Source: Lactococcus lactis (GTDB taxonomy: Bacteria > Bacillota > Bacilli > Lactobacillales > Streptococcaceae). Taken from it: a stretch of DNA of 64,000 nt. A model generated the notes under the pieces. It was not told the DNA's origin. It worked only from the letters and a program-made list of their open reading frames with translations, and ran no database searches. The stretch's first letter is position 1. Each line of letters opens with the position of its first letter. The position numbers were made by a program, and so were the translations under genes. The DNA is taken from assembly GCF_029023865.1 (NCBI RefSeq), contig NZ_CP118969.1, positions 806,001 to 870,000 on the forward strand, written 5' to 3'. Shown piece after piece: positions 51,264 to 59,647 of this stretch.

Positions 51264-52118
51264 ATGAAAAAACAGTATGAAATTATTTCAATGAAAGACC
51301 ATTACCGAATTCGCCTTGGAATTTTTGAGCCAGACCAAAAAGCAAAAGCGGTAGTACAATTAGTTCATGGATTTGGTGAATACACAGGTCATTATCTCTA
51401 TTTAATTAATGAATTAGTCAATGCTGGTTTTGTTTGCCTAATGCACGATCAGAGAGGACATGGTGTTTTGGCAGCTGCTAATCCAAAACTTCAAGGACGA
51501 GCTAGAGCTTACGAGAGCCTAATTAGCGATGTCTTAGAAGTGAGGAAGATAATTGGTAAAAAGTATCCAAAACTACCGGTTTATCTGTTTGGACATAGTA
51601 TGGGGGGAAATATTTCACTCAATGTTCTTCTAAGAAATATTGAAAATCAAAAACTTTACCAAAAAGCAGTAATTGAATCTCCTTGGCTGGCGCTGACAAA
51701 CCCACCAGCCGTCCCGCTTCAAAGACTGGCAGGTTTTTTAGGAAAAATAAGTCCAAAAATTCGAGTTCGAACAGGCTTAAAAGTTGAAGCAATTTCTCAC
51801 CGAAATGATTTAGTAGATTTAGTAACCAAAGATGGAATATATCACGAACTTCTTTCTTTGCGGCTCTTTTCACAGATTATGGAAGCGGGGCGTTTTGCAC
51901 AAAGTCAGGCTGGAAATTTGAAAATACCAACTTTATTATTCTGTGGTGAATCAGATCAGATTTGTTCGCCCGTGGCCATTCGTTCATTTGCAAAAAATGC
52001 TGGGAAAAACTTAGAATTAATAGAGATTGCAGATGGTTACCATGCTCTCCATTTAGATACAGAGGCAGAGAATTTTATTGAAAGAACTAAAGATTTTTTT
52101 CTAAAAGAAAATTTTTAA
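51264..52118 (+). CDS. Alpha/beta hydrolase (monoacylglycerol lipase / lysophospholipase type)
   Basis: The 284-residue cytosolic hydrolase has VHGFGEYTGHYLYL (about 36-49), HDQRGHG (about 70), the nucleophile Ser in LFGHSMGGN (about 113), Asp in CGESDQICSPV (about 232) and His in DGYHALHLD (about 261), typical of the lysophospholipase/monoacylglycerol lipase group (serine aminopeptidase S33 family). There is no signal peptide. AAGGAAA lies before the ATG. Substrate is not proven. Confidence 0.82.
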   Translation: MKKQYEIISMKDHYRIRLGIFEPDQKAKAVVQLVHGFGEYTGHYLYLINELVNAGFVCLMHDQRGHGVLAAANPKLQGRARAYESLISDVLEVRKIIGKKYPKLPVYLFGHSMGGNISLNVLLRNIENQKLYQKAVIESPWLALTNPPAVPLQRLAGFLGKISPKIRVRTGLKVEAISHRNDLVDLVTKDGIYHELLSLRLFSQIMEAGRFAQSQAGNLKIPTLLFCGESDQICSPVAIRSFAKNAGKNLELIEIADGYHALHLDTEAENFIERTKDFFLKENF

Positions 52119-52137
52119 TTAGTATCAAAGTAAATAT

Positions 52138-52174
52138 AAAAAAAAGAGTCATTCAATTTGAATGGCTCTTTTTT
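52138..52174. terminator. Bidirectional terminator
   Basis: AAAAAGAGTCATTC (52141-52154) and GAATGGCTCTTTTT (52160-52173) with one wobble serve both convergent genes. Confidence 0.92.
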
Positions 52175-52182
52175 CAATAAAA

Positions 52183-53142
52183 TCAGAAAATAATTTTATT
52201 TTGTTTTCGATATTCTCCAGGAGTCATTCCAACTTGTGTTTTAAAAAGTTTAAAAAAATAGGTCTTGTCTGAATATCCGATTTTTCCGAGAATTTCCTGG
52301 ATAGATAAATTAGTTTGAGTAAGATAATTTTTAGCGTGCTTAATTCGATAAGTGGTAAGCCAAGTGGAATAGCTTAAACCAGTTTGATGCTTGATAAGTG
52401 AAGAAAGATAATTGGGATGAAAATAAAATTTGGTAGATAATTCCTCTAAACTTGCTGTACGAATATTATTTTCAATGTAGGAAAGAATTTCTTTTATAAG
52501 CACACTAGAGGAAATATTGGAATCTTTAAGGATTAAATACTCTTCAGAGTGATGACTTAATTCAACAATCAATAAAATAAAGGCAGCTTTTGTAACTTTA
52601 TTATTAAAGTAACACATTTTTACAACTTGTTTTAAAAGGAGTAAGGCGTAAAAGTGTGTATCCTCAAGGATTGTGAATTGATAGATACAGAAGTGACTTA
52701 ATTGCTCACTATCTTTTTCAATACTTTCAACAAAGAAGCGATAAAGCATCGGTTCTTCAATGATTTGGCTGAGGAGAGAATCATCAAAATATTCGGGTTT
52801 AAAATAAAAACCAATGATGACTGTCTCATCTGATAACTCTTGATAATCAATTTTTGTCCATTTATTAGCCAGAATAAGACTTCCTTCTTGATAAATTGAT
52901 TTCTTGTTATCTAGGTAAAGTGATATTTTACCTGACAGAACATAAATAATTCTAATGTAAGGAGCAGAATAGGTTAATAAACCTGAAGTATTTTGACAAA
53001 CTAAAGCTGCAATTTCCCGATTTGGATTATTCGCAAATTCTTCTAGTTCTTCAATCATTCCTGATTCACTTTTTATATAGCAATCAAGTGTCTTTAAAAA
53101 GTCCCAAAAATGGGTAAATTGTTCTCTAGATACTTTATACAT
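52183..53142 (-). CDS. AraC-family transcriptional regulator
   Basis: The 319-residue protein has an amino-terminal sensor part (about 40-110 looks like a cupin-type domain: LSGKISLYLDNKKSIYQEGSLI) and a carboxy-terminal AraC DNA-binding domain with two helix-turn-helices (about 215-315; ASLEELSTKFYFHPNYLSSLIKHQTG and SIQEILGKIGYSDKTYFFKLFKTQVGMTPGEYR). It is divergent from the DMT transporter, which is its most likely target. Its signal is unknown, probably a sugar or related small molecule in this class. Confidence 0.85.
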   Translation of the reverse strand: MYKVSREQFTHFWDFLKTLDCYIKSESGMIEELEEFANNPNREIAALVCQNTSGLLTYSAPYIRIIYVLSGKISLYLDNKKSIYQEGSLILANKWTKIDYQELSDETVIIGFYFKPEYFDDSLLSQIIEEPMLYRFFVESIEKDSEQLSHFCIYQFTILEDTHFYALLLLKQVVKMCYFNNKVTKAAFILLIVELSHHSEEYLILKDSNISSSVLIKEILSYIENNIRTASLEELSTKFYFHPNYLSSLIKHQTGLSYSTWLTTYRIKHAKNYLTQTNLSIQEILGKIGYSDKTYFFKLFKTQVGMTPGEYRKQNKIIF

Positions 53143-53213
53143 TTTTTTCCAATCTTAAAATAACCTACTAAGAAAAGTATATCTGACATATTTAATTTTT
53201 GCAAGCGATTCAT

Positions 53214-53219
53214 TATAAT
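53214..53219 (+). promoter_or_regulatory. -10 box of the DMT transporter gene
   Basis: TATAAT without a good -35, which fits a promoter that needs an activator such as the divergent AraC protein. Confidence 0.5.
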
Positions 53220-53284
53220 TATGAGTGCAGATGAAAATATTGTGAAAAAATGAGCAATATTAATTTAGTATTTGGAGGAACTAT

Positions 53285-54280
53285 ATGACAGATGCACTTA
53301 AGAAAAATGTACCTAAAGTAACAACTATTGCTGTTGCTGCGGTTATTGCTAACATTATTTGGGAGACCCCTTTTAAACTTATCAAAGTGATGAATAATGA
53401 GATGAAAATTTCTCCGGAAATTTTTGGTAATCATTATCTGGGGCAGGTTTTGGCGACAATAAGTCTTCGTTTCTTTATTGCTGGGATCATGACATTGATT
53501 TTTGCAAAATTTATCAAACAAAACATATTCAATATTAAAAAGAGACAATGGAGAGAAGTCATTATTATGGGACTTCTATCTACTACAGCAGCTTATTTCT
53601 TTTTTAACATTGCAAATGTCAATATTACTTCGACAATAAATTCAACAATTTTAGCTCAATCCACCATATTTTTTGCAGCAATTTTAGCTCATTTTGCCTA
53701 TAAAAATGATAAATTAACTCCGATTAAGGTGATTGGATTGGTTGTTGGTTTCATGGGGTTAATTATTTCTCAGTTAACTGGTGGGGTACGTTTGAGTGAT
53801 ATGTTTTCATTTTCACTTACAGGAGAGGGCTTTATGTTGATATATGGTTTACTAGCAGCTTTGGCTACAATGCTAGCTAAAAGAATCGGTTCAACTTTAA
53901 ATTCTTTTGTAATGACTGGTTGGAACTTAATCATTGGTTCGTTAGGCTTATATATAATTGGTTTTGTTATGGGTGGTCGTTTATCTGCAATAAATTGGTC
54001 TGTAACTAATGGAGCTTTATTGATAATTTTAGCTGCGGCATCAGCAATTCCATTTAGCTTATGGTATTGGGCTGCTCAATACGGCAATTTAGGGGAGATT
54101 ACTGTTTATAAATTTATTATGCCAATTTCTGGTAGTATTTTGGCGGTCCTTTTAGGAGAAAGTGTTACCGTTTCCTTAATGGTAGGATTAGCCTTAGTAT
54201 GCTTATCAATTATCTTAATTAATCGTCCACCTAAATTTGAAGGAATAAAAGAATCATTACGAAAAGTTGATCAAGTATAA
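53285..54280 (+). CDS. DMT/EamA-family transporter
   Basis: The 331-residue membrane protein has ten predicted helices arranged as two EamA repeats (about 10-150 and 170-315). The second repeat ends VYKFIMPISGSILAVLLGESV, the family signature. Such carriers export or import amino acids, nucleotides or sugars; the substrate here is not visible. TTGGAGGAA lies before the ATG. It stands divergent to an AraC regulator. Confidence 0.83.
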   Translation: MTDALKKNVPKVTTIAVAAVIANIIWETPFKLIKVMNNEMKISPEIFGNHYLGQVLATISLRFFIAGIMTLIFAKFIKQNIFNIKKRQWREVIIMGLLSTTAAYFFFNIANVNITSTINSTILAQSTIFFAAILAHFAYKNDKLTPIKVIGLVVGFMGLIISQLTGGVRLSDMFSFSLTGEGFMLIYGLLAALATMLAKRIGSTLNSFVMTGWNLIIGSLGLYIIGFVMGGRLSAINWSVTNGALLIILAAASAIPFSLWYWAAQYGNLGEITVYKFIMPISGSILAVLLGESVTVSLMVGLALVCLSIILINRPPKFEGIKESLRKVDQV

Positions 54281-54351
54281 AATTACATATTGAAAGATTA
54301 AAAAAAGTTATAACGGAACTTTAAATGTTCTAAAACAGAAAGAAGAAAAAC

Positions 54352-55164
54352 ATGAAAATTGGATTTATTGGAACAGGAAATATGGCGTCAGCAATTATCA
54401 AGGGAATTATTGAAAAAGAATTTATTAAAGCTAAAAATATCTATCTCTTTGATGTGATGACTGATAAGGTAACAGAATTTTCAAAGGAAATTGGAGCAAA
54501 TGTTTGTCGCTCAAATGATGAATTAATTCGATCAGTGGATGTAGTTGTTCTTTCAGTTAAGCCAAATATTATTGAAAAAATATTAAATGAAACTAGAGAG
54601 TTAATTATTGAGAAAAGACCCTTGCTTATTTCAATTGCTGCTGGAACGCCAATAGAAAAATTATCAACATTTTTAAGGAGTAAAGAAGAAGTTTCCATCG
54701 TTCGAGTTATGCCAAACGTTAATGCCATGATTGGTAAAGGGGCTGCTGCGGTTTGTGGAAATGAATTTGCAAGTAAAGAGCAAGTAAGTTATGTTCAAAA
54801 TATGTTTCAATCCCTCGGTATGGCTTGGATTTTACCAGAAAAGGATTTTTCAAACTTTACTGCATTAGCTGGAAGCTCTCCTGCCTATGCTTATCTTTTC
54901 ATTGATAGTATCGCTCGTGCAGGTGTAAAAAATGGACTTCCAAAAGATCTAGCAACTCAAATTGCTGCTCAAGCTGTCTTAGGGAGTGCAGCGATGATTC
55001 TTGAGAGTGCTGAAAATCCATGGACCTTGATTGATAGAGTTTCTTCTCCAGGAGGAACAACAGTTGCTGGTTTGATTGCTCTAGAAGATGAGGGATTTAT
55101 TTCAACTGTTGTTAAAGGAATTGATGCAACTATCATTAAAGACATCGAACTTAATAGTAAATAG
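54352..55164 (+). CDS. proC: Pyrroline-5-carboxylate reductase
   Basis: ProC reduces pyrroline-5-carboxylate to proline with NAD(P)H. The 270-residue enzyme has the Rossmann start MKIGFIGTGNMASAIIKG, VLSVKPN (about 67-73), RVMPNVNAMIGKGAAAVC (about 119-136), LAGSSPAYAYLFID and DRVSSPGGTTVAGL (about 228-241). It lies 49 kb from proBA in this window. AGAAAGAAGA lies before the ATG. A terminator follows. Confidence 0.95.
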   Translation: MKIGFIGTGNMASAIIKGIIEKEFIKAKNIYLFDVMTDKVTEFSKEIGANVCRSNDELIRSVDVVVLSVKPNIIEKILNETRELIIEKRPLLISIAAGTPIEKLSTFLRSKEEVSIVRVMPNVNAMIGKGAAAVCGNEFASKEQVSYVQNMFQSLGMAWILPEKDFSNFTALAGSSPAYAYLFIDSIARAGVKNGLPKDLATQIAAQAVLGSAAMILESAENPWTLIDRVSSPGGTTVAGLIALEDEGFISTVVKGIDATIIKDIELNSK

Positions 55165-55198
55165 TCTGATTTATATGATAAATAATTTATGTTATTAA

Positions 55199-55231
55199 AA
55201 AGCAAGAGAGAGTTTTCTTGCTTTATTTTTT
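55199..55231 (+). terminator. proC terminator
   Basis: AAAGCAAGA (55199-55207) and TCTTGCTTT (55216-55224) with T residues. Confidence 0.88.
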
Positions 55232-55300
55232 TATAAAAAGAAATTCTAATTATAAAATATACTTAAAAATAGTTTCATTTAAATCAGGGGTTATTAGGTA

Positions 55301-55309
55301 TGGTATAAT
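55301..55309 (+). promoter_or_regulatory. Extended -10 promoter of rimM
   Basis: TGG-TATAAT (55301-55309) is followed by exactly six bases and the ATG at 55316, where transcription should begin. Confidence 0.7.
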
Positions 55310-55315
55310 TGTAGA

Positions 55316-55831
55316 ATGGAAAAATTTTACAAGGTAGGAACAATTGTTAACACACAAGGACTTCAAGGAGAGGTTCGCGTGATGCCATCGACAGATTTTG
55401 CTCAAGAACGCTTCTCAAAAGGTTCAATTTTGGCACTTTTCGATGATAAGGATAATTATATTCAAGATTTAAAGGTGAAGTCTGGTCGCCCACAAAAGAA
55501 TTTTTATGTCGTTAAATTTGAAGGATTTTATCATATTAATGATGTTGAAAAGTATAAGGGATATATTGTCAAAATTGCAGAAGAAAACCAAGAGGATTTA
55601 GATGATGGAGAATTTTACTATCATGAAATCATTGGCAGTGATGTTTATGAAAATGATGTCCTAATTGGTCAAATTTCTGAAATACTTCAACCAGGGGCTA
55701 ATGATGTTTGGGTTGTTAAACGTAAAGGAAAACGTGATTTATTATTGCCTTATATTCCGCCAGTTATTTTAAACGTAGATGTGAATCAACACCGAGTGGA
55801 CGTATCTATTATGGAAGGATTGGATGACTAG
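55316..55831 (+). CDS. rimM: 16S rRNA processing protein RimM
   Basis: RimM helps mature the 30S head by binding S19. The 171-residue protein has the amino-terminal beta-barrel ([24 protein letters not shown], about 5-28) and a carboxy-terminal PRC-barrel (GDVVEIL-like segment [18 protein letters not shown], about 117-134, [10 protein letters not shown]). No ribosome-binding site precedes the ATG, so it is a candidate leaderless mRNA. It overlaps trmD by 8 bases. Confidence 0.95.
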   Translation: MEKFYKVGTIVNTQGLQGEVRVMPSTDFAQERFSKGSILALFDDKDNYIQDLKVKSGRPQKNFYVVKFEGFYHINDVEKYKGYIVKIAEENQEDLDDGEFYYHEIIGSDVYENDVLIGQISEILQPGANDVWVVKRKGKRDLLLPYIPPVILNVDVNQHRVDVSIMEGLDD

Positions 55832-56579
55832 AAATATGAGAATTGATATTTTAAGTATCTTCCCGGAAATGTTTGGCCCACTTAATCAGTCAATCGTAGG
55901 TAAAGCTCAAGATAAAGGTATTTTGGAGCTACATACACATGATTTTCGAGAAAATGCAACGAATAAACAACGCCATGTTGATGATATGCCTTATGGTGGT
56001 GGTCAAGGGATGTTATTAATGCCACAGCCAATCTTTGACACAATGGATAAAATACCTCAGAAGTCTGAAAAACCTGCGCGTGTTATTCTTTTAGACCCAG
56101 CTGGGAAAAAATTTGACCAAAAAATGGCCGAAGAATTATCTCAAGAAGAGCAATTAATTTTTATTTGCGGACATTATGAAGGCTACGATGAACGCATTAA
56201 AACATTGGTGACGGATGAAATTTCATTGGGAGATTTTGTTTTAACTGGTGGAGAAGTTGCAGCAACGGTGATGGTTGATGCGGTTGTGCGTTTAATTCCA
56301 GGCGTTTTAGGAAAAGTGGCTAGCCATGAAGATGATTCTTTTTCTAGTGGACTTTTAGAATATCCGCAATATACTCGCCCAGAAGATTTTAGAGGTATGA
56401 AGGTTCCTGAGGTATTAATGAGTGGTCATCATGAAAATATTCGTAAATGGCGGTTAAAAGAATCTTTGAGAAAAACCTTAGAACGCCGTCCAGATTTATT
56501 GGATAAATATGAGCCTAATGAAGAAGAGTTAAAAATGCTACAATTATTGCGTGAAAATGTTCAAGATGTGGTAGAATGA
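55824..56579 (+). CDS. trmD: tRNA (guanine-37-N1)-methyltransferase
   Basis: TrmD methylates G37 next to the anticodon using S-adenosylmethionine. The 251-residue SPOUT enzyme has [26 protein letters not shown] (about 55-67), the trefoil-knot regions [11 protein letters not shown] (about 113-123) and [12 protein letters not shown] (about 133-144), and PQYTRPEDF. The start at 55824 has AAGG five bases upstream and overlaps rimM; MRIDIL at 55836 is an alternative start with no ribosome-binding site. Confidence 0.96.
   Translation: MTRNMRIDILSIFPEMFGPLNQSIVGKAQDKGILELHTHDFRENATNKQRHVDDMPYGGGQGMLLMPQPIFDTMDKIPQKSEKPARVILLDPAGKKFDQKMAEELSQEEQLIFICGHYEGYDERIKTLVTDEISLGDFVLTGGEVAATVMVDAVVRLIPGVLGKVASHEDDSFSSGLLEYPQYTRPEDFRGMKVPEVLMSGHHENIRKWRLKESLRKTLERRPDLLDKYEPNEEELKMLQLLRENVQDVVE
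56076..56082 (+). other. Lactococcal Chi motif
   Basis: GCGCGTG inside trmD, matching the L. lactis Chi sequence. Confidence 0.5.
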
Positions 56580-56704
56580 AGTAGTGTTAAGATTTTAGTT
56601 GAATATTGGGGAATATCCTCTGAATTTGGATGATGAAATCTTTGTTCTTATTGTTCATATCTGGATATAACTAAATTTATAATAAAAAAATAGGGGATTT
56701 TAAA

Positions 56705-57097
56705 ATGGCTTTAACGATCGAACGAGAACAAGAATTTGTTAACCAATTTCATTATGATGCTCGTAATTATGAATGGGAAAAAGAAAATGGAACACCTGAG
56801 ACTAATCTAAATGTTCAATTTCAACTTGTTCCCAAAGAACAACTTGAAAAACTTGGTGAAGGTGACACTGGTATTCACGCTGTTTTGACTTACTTGATTG
56901 TACTAGATAATATTGTACTTTCTGGTTTTGTGAGTCAATTGAACTATGTACGTGGACAAATTATTAAGGAACAAGAAGAACTTGAACAAGAGGAATTAGC
57001 CCAACTTGCGGCGCCTTTGTTTGAACTTCTTAAACGCTTGGTCTATGAAACAACAGAGGTTGCCTTAGACCAGCCTGGAATAAACTTGGAATTTTAA
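56705..57097 (+). CDS. DUF1149 family protein
   Basis: The 130-residue protein is a DUF1149 member, a family limited mainly to streptococci, enterococci and lactococci, with a fold reported as SecB-like; function is unknown. The family start EREQEFVNQFHYDARNYEWEKENG (about 6-29) and ELLKRLVYETTEVALDQPGINLEF at the end are recognisable. AGGGGAT lies before the ATG. The degV gene follows after 17 bases. Confidence 0.8.
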   Translation: MALTIEREQEFVNQFHYDARNYEWEKENGTPETNLNVQFQLVPKEQLEKLGEGDTGIHAVLTYLIVLDNIVLSGFVSQLNYVRGQIIKEQEELEQEELAQLAAPLFELLKRLVYETTEVALDQPGINLEF

Positions 57098-57114
57098 TTA
57101 ATAGAATAGAATTT

Positions 57115-57960
57115 ATGAAATTAGCTGTTATTACTGACTCTTCGGCAGATTTTGCTGAAAAATATAAAACTTACGAAAATCTTTTTGTCTTAGATATTCC
57201 AATTTCCATTGATGGAGTGGATTATGATTTGCAAAAAATTTCTCATGAAGAATGGTACGATCTTATGGCGGAGGCCCAAGAAGTACCTAAAACTTCGCAA
57301 CCTAGAGTTGCTGAACTTGATAGACTTTTAAAAGACTTAGAAAAACAAGGGTATACTCATGTTTTAGGTCTGTTTTTGCCAGCAGCAATTTCTGGATTTT
57401 ACCAAAATATTTTTTACTTACAAAGTGAATATGAGCAAATGAAAGTAGTATTTCCTGAAACTTTTATTACCTCAAGTCCGTTGGGCTATATGGTGGAAAC
57501 AGTATTGGATTTGGCAGAAGCTGGTGTCGAATTTGAAGAAATTATCGCAAAGTTTGAAGAACAAAGAGACGGTGACCGTGCTTATATGCTTGTCGATGAT
57601 TTACACTGGTTAGCAAAAGGTGGGCGTTTGTCTAATGGTGCGGCTGTGCTTGGGACTTTATTAAATATTAAGCCTGTGCTAACTTTTAGTACTGAAGGTA
57701 AGGTTGAAGTTTTTGAAAAAGTTCGGACTGTGAAAAAAACGATGAGCCGGATGAAGGAACTTTTGTTAAAAGATGCCAAAGATCCTTTGGCCTACAAAGT
57801 TTATGTTATTCATACTAGAGCTGAAGATCGGGCACAAGAGTTATATGATTATGCTTTATCTCAAGGTTTTGATGATGTGGAAATCGTCACTTTTGGGCCT
57901 GTTATCGCAACTCATTTGGGCCTGAATACAGTGGCTTACGGTATTTCACCAAAAAAATAA
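57115..57960 (+). CDS. DegV-family fatty-acid-binding protein
   Basis: DegV/FakB-type proteins bind a fatty acid and present it to the kinase FakA for incorporation into lipids. The 281-residue protein has AVITDSSADF (about 4-13), the TSQP motif (about 61), and SSPLGYMVETVLDLAEAG and LVDDLHWLAKGGRLS (about 158-172), typical of the family. No ribosome-binding site is visible, and TAGAAT lies 7 bases before the ATG, so a leaderless message is possible; alternatively it is coupled to the DUF1149 gene. A terminator follows. Confidence 0.88.
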   Translation: MKLAVITDSSADFAEKYKTYENLFVLDIPISIDGVDYDLQKISHEEWYDLMAEAQEVPKTSQPRVAELDRLLKDLEKQGYTHVLGLFLPAAISGFYQNIFYLQSEYEQMKVVFPETFITSSPLGYMVETVLDLAEAGVEFEEIIAKFEEQRDGDRAYMLVDDLHWLAKGGRLSNGAAVLGTLLNIKPVLTFSTEGKVEVFEKVRTVKKTMSRMKELLLKDAKDPLAYKVYVIHTRAEDRAQELYDYALSQGFDDVEIVTFGPVIATHLGLNTVAYGISPKK

Positions 57961-57981
57961 AGCACGTTTTTACGTGTTTTT
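57961..57981 (+). terminator. degV terminator
   Basis: CACGT (57963-57967) and ACGTG (57972-57976) with a 4-base loop and T-run; short stem. Confidence 0.7.
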
Positions 57982-58066
57982 ATCTAAAAACAAATATTCT
58001 GAATAATAAAAATAATAGCTACTTCTATAAAATACTAATTTCTTTATAAATGAATGGGGGATGAAA

Positions 58067-58843
58067 TTGAATAAAATTAAAGTGATTGTTGCTGGATTTC
58101 GTGGAAAAATGGGAGCTACTGCGGTACAAATGATTCTGAATGCTCAAAATTTTGAACTTGTGGCTTTATTAGGAAAGAAAGAAGAAGTCTCAGAAGCGTT
58201 TGGAGTTCCTGTTTTTAGTCGAAAAGAGGATTTGATTGGATTTGATGCTGACATTTGGCTAGATTTAACGGCTCCTGAAGCGGCTTATAACAACACTCGT
58301 TTTGCTTTAGAAAATGGCTTTAGACCAGTGGTTGGAACGACTGGGTTTACCGATGATGAAGTGGCAGATTTAATTAAATTTTCTAGAGAAAAAGAATTGG
58401 GTGGTCTTATTGCACCAAATTTTGCCTTGGGTGCGGTTTTATTGATGCAATTTTCTAAGCAGGCTGTTAAATATTTCCCAGATGTGGAAATTATTGAATT
58501 GCACCATGACGGGAAAAAAGATGCTCCTTCTGGAACTGCTGTGAAGACAGCAGAATTGATGTCTGAGGAACGTTTGGCTCATCATCAAGGGGCAGTGGAT
58601 GAAAAGGAAGCTTTAGCTGGTGCTCGTGGTGCCGATCTTGAAGGAATGAGAATCCATTCGGTTCGTTTACCTGGTTTGGTGGCTCATCAAGAGGTTATTT
58701 TTGGTTCAAAAGGTGAAGGGCTGACTTTACGTCATGATTCTTATGATCGTTCAAGTTTCATGACCGGTATTGCTTTGGGAATTCGTAAGGTAATGACGGT
58801 GTCTGAGTTAAAATATGGTTTGGAACATTTTTTGGATTTATAA
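58067..58843 (+). CDS. dapB: 4-hydroxy-tetrahydrodipicolinate reductase
   Basis: DapB is the second committed enzyme of diaminopimelate and lysine synthesis. The 258-residue protein has [11 protein letters not shown] (about 6-16), GTTGFTDDE (about 91), [12 protein letters not shown] (about 116-127), [15 protein letters not shown] (about 145-159) and a late [16 protein letters not shown] prefer TTG at 58067 because GGGGGA lies about 6 bases upstream; the in-frame ATG at 58061 directly abuts that site. The frame is the same for both. A GNAT gene follows. Confidence 0.93.
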   Translation: MNKIKVIVAGFRGKMGATAVQMILNAQNFELVALLGKKEEVSEAFGVPVFSRKEDLIGFDADIWLDLTAPEAAYNNTRFALENGFRPVVGTTGFTDDEVADLIKFSREKELGGLIAPNFALGAVLLMQFSKQAVKYFPDVEIIELHHDGKKDAPSGTAVKTAELMSEERLAHHQGAVDEKEALAGARGADLEGMRIHSVRLPGLVAHQEVIFGSKGEGLTLRHDSYDRSSFMTGIALGIRKVMTVSELKYGLEHFLDL

Positions 58844-58891
58844 TATTTACTGACGAAATAGACTGTGACCGGATGATTAGAGAGGGATTTT

Positions 58892-59428
58892 ATGAGTGAA
58901 TTAGAGATTCGTAGATTAGAATTAAGTGATGCAGAAGCTTTTATGGTTTATATTGCCAATTGGGCAACAGATACAAGTCCTTTTAAAATTGATGCTGTTA
59001 AAGCTTATGCGGAGCTTTCTTTGGAAAATTTTTCGGACTATGTGGAAAAAACTCATAGAGAAGAAACTTTTGCTGAAAATCCCGATTGGTCAACAGCAAC
59101 TAAATATTTTGCTTTTATTAATGGGCAAATCGTTGGTGAAATTTCTTGTCGTTGGCAAATCGAAAAAGGAATTTTGTTAGAATGGGGTGGTCATATAGGT
59201 TATGGTGTGGCTCCTGATTTTAGAGGACATCATTTTGCTGAAGAAATGGTCAGATTCGCTCTTCCTAAATATCAGAAACGTAAGATTTCTCAGGTCATGA
59301 TTTCTGCTGACAAAGAAAATTTGGCAAGTCGTAAAAGTATTGAAGCAAATGCGGGCATTTTGGAAAATATTGTAGATATTGATGGTGATGAAATTTGTCG
59401 TTACTGGATTAATTTAGAAGAACAATAG
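58892..59428 (+). CDS. GNAT-family N-acetyltransferase
   Basis: The 178-residue protein is a GNAT acetyltransferase of unknown substrate. It has the start LEIRRLELSDAEAFMVYI, an acetyl-CoA strand GYGVAPDFRGHHFAEEMVRFAL (about 107-128, with the R/Q-x-x-G-x-A-like motif as RGHHFA) and MISADKENLASRKSIEANAG (about 138-157). AGAGGGA lies before the ATG. It lies between dapB and cca on the same strand, 48 bases after dapB. Confidence 0.8.
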   Translation: MSELEIRRLELSDAEAFMVYIANWATDTSPFKIDAVKAYAELSLENFSDYVEKTHREETFAENPDWSTATKYFAFINGQIVGEISCRWQIEKGILLEWGGHIGYGVAPDFRGHHFAEEMVRFALPKYQKRKISQVMISADKENLASRKSIEANAGILENIVDIDGDEICRYWINLEEQ

Positions 59429-59622
59429 GATAAAATTACTGATGGATTGCTCGGGTTAATCTGGCAGAGCTTCAAGACGAATTCACAGGTGAATGATACA
59501 GGGTAAAGCTTAAGAACAAGCTTATGACAGAAATTGATGAGAGCTAAAAGTGCTGACAGGTCTGTATAAACTTTCTGTCAGTAAAATTTTAAGGTGTACA
59601 ATGGGGCTATGCCCCGTTTTTG
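59429..59622 (+). other. Structured spacer between the GNAT gene and cca
   Basis: It contains ATTCAC-AG-GTGAAT, AAGCTT-loop-AAGCTT, CTGACAG (59553-59559) with CTGTCAG (59575-59581), and a terminator GGGGC-TAT-GCCCC (59603-59615) with a T-run. It may include a small RNA or only the 3' end of the dapB-GNAT transcript. Confidence 0.5.
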
Positions 59623-59631
59623 TTTAAAAAA

Positions 59632-59640
59632 TGATAAAAT
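59632..59640 (+). promoter_or_regulatory. Extended -10 promoter of cca
   Basis: TGA-TAAAAT (59632-59640) lies 7 bases before the ATG at 59648, with no ribosome-binding site. Confidence 0.6.
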
Positions 59641-59647
59641 AATAGAT

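Noticed and set aside
53200-53213. TGCAAGCGATTCAT as a catabolite (cre) site between the AraC and DMT genes
   Set aside because: It fails the symmetric TGWAANCGNTNWCA pattern at several conserved positions.
58926-59180. An 84-codon frame inside the GNAT gene
   Set aside because: It is a shadow frame in the same strand of a gene with clear GNAT motifs.
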